A DNA stretch of 64,000 nt, from assembly GCA_964523795.1 (NCBI GenBank), contig CAZGAO010000004.1:1-64000 (forward strand), read 5' to 3'. The DNA comes from SABY01 sp964523795 (lineage in GTDB: Bacteria > Bacteroidota > Bacteroidia > Bacteroidales > 4484-276). The notes under the pieces were generated by a model. It had not been told where the DNA came from, searched no databases, and worked only from the letters and a program-made list of their open reading frames with translations. Position numbers and translations under genes: made by a program. Shown here one piece after another: positions 61,709 to 64,000 of this stretch (position 1 is the first letter of the stretch; every line of letters starts with the position of its first letter).

Positions 61709-64000
61709 ATGTCATTTTTGAGATTAATCATAAAAAGTATATGGCACTTTCGCCGTCAACACCTGGCACTTTTTGCGGGGGTATTACTTAGTACGGCAGT
61801 TTTAACGGGAGCACTCATCACCGGCGACTCGGTAAAATACAGCCTGCGCAAAATGGTGGATCTGCGTTTGGGTAAAGTGGGTTTTGCCTTGCAAGCCGGC
61901 GACCGTTTCGTTAGCAGCAAATTGGCAAAGGCACTGGCCGACACGCTCGGTGTAAAAACAGCCGCGCTGATCAAAAATCAGGGCATTGCCAGCAATCCTG
62001 CCAAACAGCTATCGATGCCCAGAGTGAAAATTCTGGCGCTTGATGATGATTTTTGGGAGCTTTCACAAGTGCAGGTTCCCGCATTAAAAGCCGGTGAGGC
62101 GATGATTAGCAGCAATCTGGCCGAAAGCCTTGCCCTGAGCGTGGGCGATGATTTTATCCTTCGTCCTGAACAAAGCAGCGTAATTCCGGTAAACGCCCCC
62201 TTTGCTAAAGGCGAGGCTGCCAGCAAGGCCATGCGTTTAAAGGTGGTCGCTATTTTGAATCCCGAGCAAATGGGACGGTTCAGCCTGCAAAGCAACCAGG
62301 TGGCTCCGCACAATGTTTTTGTTTCCTACGATTTTTTTGCCAACGAAATGGAGCTGGACGGACTGGCCAACCTTTTGCTTGTTGAGAATAATCAGGAATT
62401 GAATGCCGAAAAAATTAGCAAAGCCCTTGAGCAATCCTGGAGCCTGGCGGATGCCGGCCTGGAAATTACGCCCATAGCCCAATCCGATTTTTTGGAACTG
62501 ACTTCCAGGCGTATTTTTATCGAGCCTGCTATTGCTAAAGCAGTCCAAAATCTAAAAATCGAAAACCACGGAATATTGACCTACCTGGTCAATCAAATCC
62601 GTGCAAACCGGAAAAGTACGCCCTACTCTTTTATTAGCGCGGCACCACCTTCTATAATCGGACGGGATTTAAAGGCAAACGAAATCATCGTTAACCGATG
62701 GCTGGCCGATGATTTGGAACTTGAAACCGGCGACAGCCTGACGCTGGAATATTTTGTGATCGGAGCCATGCGAAGGCTAAAGGAGGAGAGCCACAGTTTT
62801 GTTGTGTCCGAAATTGTTCCGCTGGATGCCAGTCCGGCCATGCGCGTGCTGATGCCGGATTTCCCCGGCATGACCGATGCTGCTACCTGCACCGACTGGG
62901 ATGCGGGCGTGCCCGTGGATATGAAAAAAATTCGCGATAAAGACGAAAAATACTGGGATGATTATCGCGGTACGCCCAAGGCTTTTGTTTCGCTGGATGC
63001 GGGCATCGCAATGTGGAGCAACAGCTTTGGCTCTTATACCGCCTTCCGCTTTTCGGGAGGTGATATATCGGCACCAGAATTCGAACACGAACTGCTTGCG
63101 CAACTTACGCCCCGCGATTTGGGCTTGCAATTCAGGCCGGTGCGCAATGACGGTATTTCGGCGGTAAGCCATGCCGTGGACTTTGGCGAGCTTTTTTTGA
63201 GCCTCAGCTTTTTCGTCATCCTTGCCGGGCTTTTACTTACGGCCCTGCTGTTTTCGCTGCACGTGGCTTCGCGAAACCGTGAGGGAGGTCTTCTGGCTGC
63301 AGTTGGTTTTTCGCGTCGGCGGATTTTATTCTTCCGCATATTCGAAACCCTGCCGGTATTTGTTACCGGTGCCCTGGCCGGAGCTTATGCAGGCATTTTG
63401 TACAATCAAATAATTATGGCCGGCTTGAATACCGTGTGGCAGGATGTAGTGCGCACCACAACATTGTGGATTCATATCGAAAATTCAAGCCTTATCACGG
63501 GCATTTTATCCGGAAGTATCCTCGCTGTCGCGATTAGTTTTTTTATTAGCAAAAATAAATCGAAACAGCCTTTACATGCCTTGATTTCAAAAACTGAATT
63601 GCCGATAAAATCACAAAACTCATCCAAATATTTAATCAATACCTCCCTAATTATTGTCGGTTTTGCAGGCACGCTCACGTTGGTTTTGTTTTCGTTAATA
63701 AACAAGGCCGAACAAAATGCCGGTCTGTTTTTGCCTGCCGGCGGGTTATTTCTGATGGCTTTGCTTGCGCTGCTGTATCGTTGGTTTATTTATAAAAATA
63801 ATCAAACCTATAAGTCCACATTTTCACTTTGGCAACTTGCCATGAAGAATTCCGGCTATAATCGGATTGGAGGCATTACGAGCATCAGCCTTTTGGCTTT
63901 GGGAGCCTTTACCATTATTATCACCGGTGCCAATCAGCAAACTTTTTATGGAGCTTCGCAAAACCGGGCTTCGGGAACAGGAGGATATTTGTTTTGGGTC
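61709..64000 (+). CDS. FtsX-like ABC transporter permease, runs off window (partial)
   Basis: An open frame of 764 codons to the right edge without a stop. It starts MSFLRLIIKSIWHFRRQHLA with a first transmembrane segment (FAGVLLSTAVLTGALITG), then a large periplasmic domain (~45-490) of the MacB type. Transmembrane pairs follow (FLSLSFFVILAGLLLTALLF, FRIFETLPVFVTGALAGAYA), with REGGLLAAVGFSRRRILFF between them, the cytoplasmic coupling region of FtsX domains. The ATG is 6 bp after the ATPase stop. Length and layout fit the long permeases common in Bacteroidota; the end lies outside this window. Confidence 0.88.
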   Translation, partial: MSFLRLIIKSIWHFRRQHLALFAGVLLSTAVLTGALITGDSVKYSLRKMVDLRLGKVGFALQAGDRFVSSKLAKALADTLGVKTAALIKNQGIASNPAKQLSMPRVKILALDDDFWELSQVQVPALKAGEAMISSNLAESLALSVGDDFILRPEQSSVIPVNAPFAKGEAASKAMRLKVVAILNPEQMGRFSLQSNQVAPHNVFVSYDFFANEMELDGLANLLLVENNQELNAEKISKALEQSWSLADAGLEITPIAQSDFLELTSRRIFIEPAIAKAVQNLKIENHGILTYLVNQIRANRKSTPYSFISAAPPSIIGRDLKANEIIVNRWLADDLELETGDSLTLEYFVIGAMRRLKEESHSFVVSEIVPLDASPAMRVLMPDFPGMTDAATCTDWDAGVPVDMKKIRDKDEKYWDDYRGTPKAFVSLDAGIAMWSNSFGSYTAFRFSGGDISAPEFEHELLAQLTPRDLGLQFRPVRNDGISAVSHAVDFGELFLSLSFFVILAGLLLTALLFSLHVASRNREGGLLAAVGFSRRRILFFRIFETLPVFVTGALAGAYAGILYNQIIMAGLNTVWQDVVRTTTLWIHIENSSLITGILSGSILAVAISFFISKNKSKQPLHALISKTELPIKSQNSSKYLINTSLIIVGFAGTLTLVLFSLINKAEQNAGLFLPAGGLFLMALLALLYRWFIYKNNQTYKSTFSLWQLAMKNSGYNRIGGITSISLLALGAFTIIITGANQQTFYGASQNRASGTGGYLFWV

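Overview
The window looks like a chromosomal segment of a Bacteroidota bacterium, probably an environmental Bacteroidales/Marinilabiliales-type organism. Three things support this. Secreted proteins carry type IX secretion (T9SS) C-terminal sorting domains. TAnnTTTG -7 promoter boxes precede many genes. The gene families are typical of the phylum (MsrB-MsrA fusion, AAA+DUF4143 ATPases, YhcG/DUF1016, Uma2, FISUMP and choice-of-anchor modules). No rRNA, tRNA, CRISPR array or complete insertion sequence was found.

Layout. 0-2.4 kb: four tandem Uma2-family genes on the minus strand. 2.5-5.6 kb: a cyclic-2,3-diphosphoglycerate-synthetase-like P-loop protein, an AAA/DUF4143 ATPase preceded by a perfect 42-bp palindrome, and a small nucleotidyltransferase. 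5.6-9.4 kb: a small T9SS protein, an internally deleted thioredoxin-like lipoprotein and a TonB-dependent receptor with the OprC/NosA copper-site signature. 9.7-12.6 kb: a restriction-modification pair (NotI-family endonuclease plus Dam-type adenine methylase) and a bifunctional MsrBA. 12.7-14.3 kb: pyrBI behind a promoter, a possible leader peptide and a terminator-like hairpin. 14.3-17.9 kb: an array of mini-hairpins, two more tandem Uma2 genes, rfbC, a group II intron-like remnant and a broken T9SS gene. 18-33 kb: two giant mosaic secreted proteins (1965 and 2872 aa). 33-37.4 kb: a small cytosolic protein, a NarL-type two-component system and a secreted protein of unknown function. 37.5-51.4 kb: a YhcG-type nuclease, a gingipain-like C25 peptidase, a BNR-repeat protein, an Fe-S/FAD oxidoreductase whose start codon overlaps the preceding stop, and a PQQ-propeller protein. 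51.4-53.2 kb: a nest of long hairpins and a glycosyltransferase. 53.2-55.1 kb: gene debris around an MNT/HEPN toxin-antitoxin pair. 55.1-64 kb: beta-carbonic anhydrase, pentapeptide-repeat protein, NatAB-like ABC exporter, hybrid histidine kinase, and a LolD/FtsX-like ABC system that runs off the right edge.

How genes work together. The four large secreted proteins share a tandem GWNxIS doublet and a GDE(I/L)AVFDG...CVG module just before the sorting domain, so they appear to be built from one common kit. Defence or genome-plasticity genes (restriction-modification, MNT/HEPN, YhcG, AAA/DUF4143, six Uma2 genes) are scattered between housekeeping genes. Short palindromic elements occur both between and, unusually, inside genes. 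The observations most worth following up are the pyrBI leader, the NotI-like nuclease paired with an adenine methylase, the copper-receptor signature, the shared pre-sorting modules, and the MNT/HEPN pair flanked by related gene tails.
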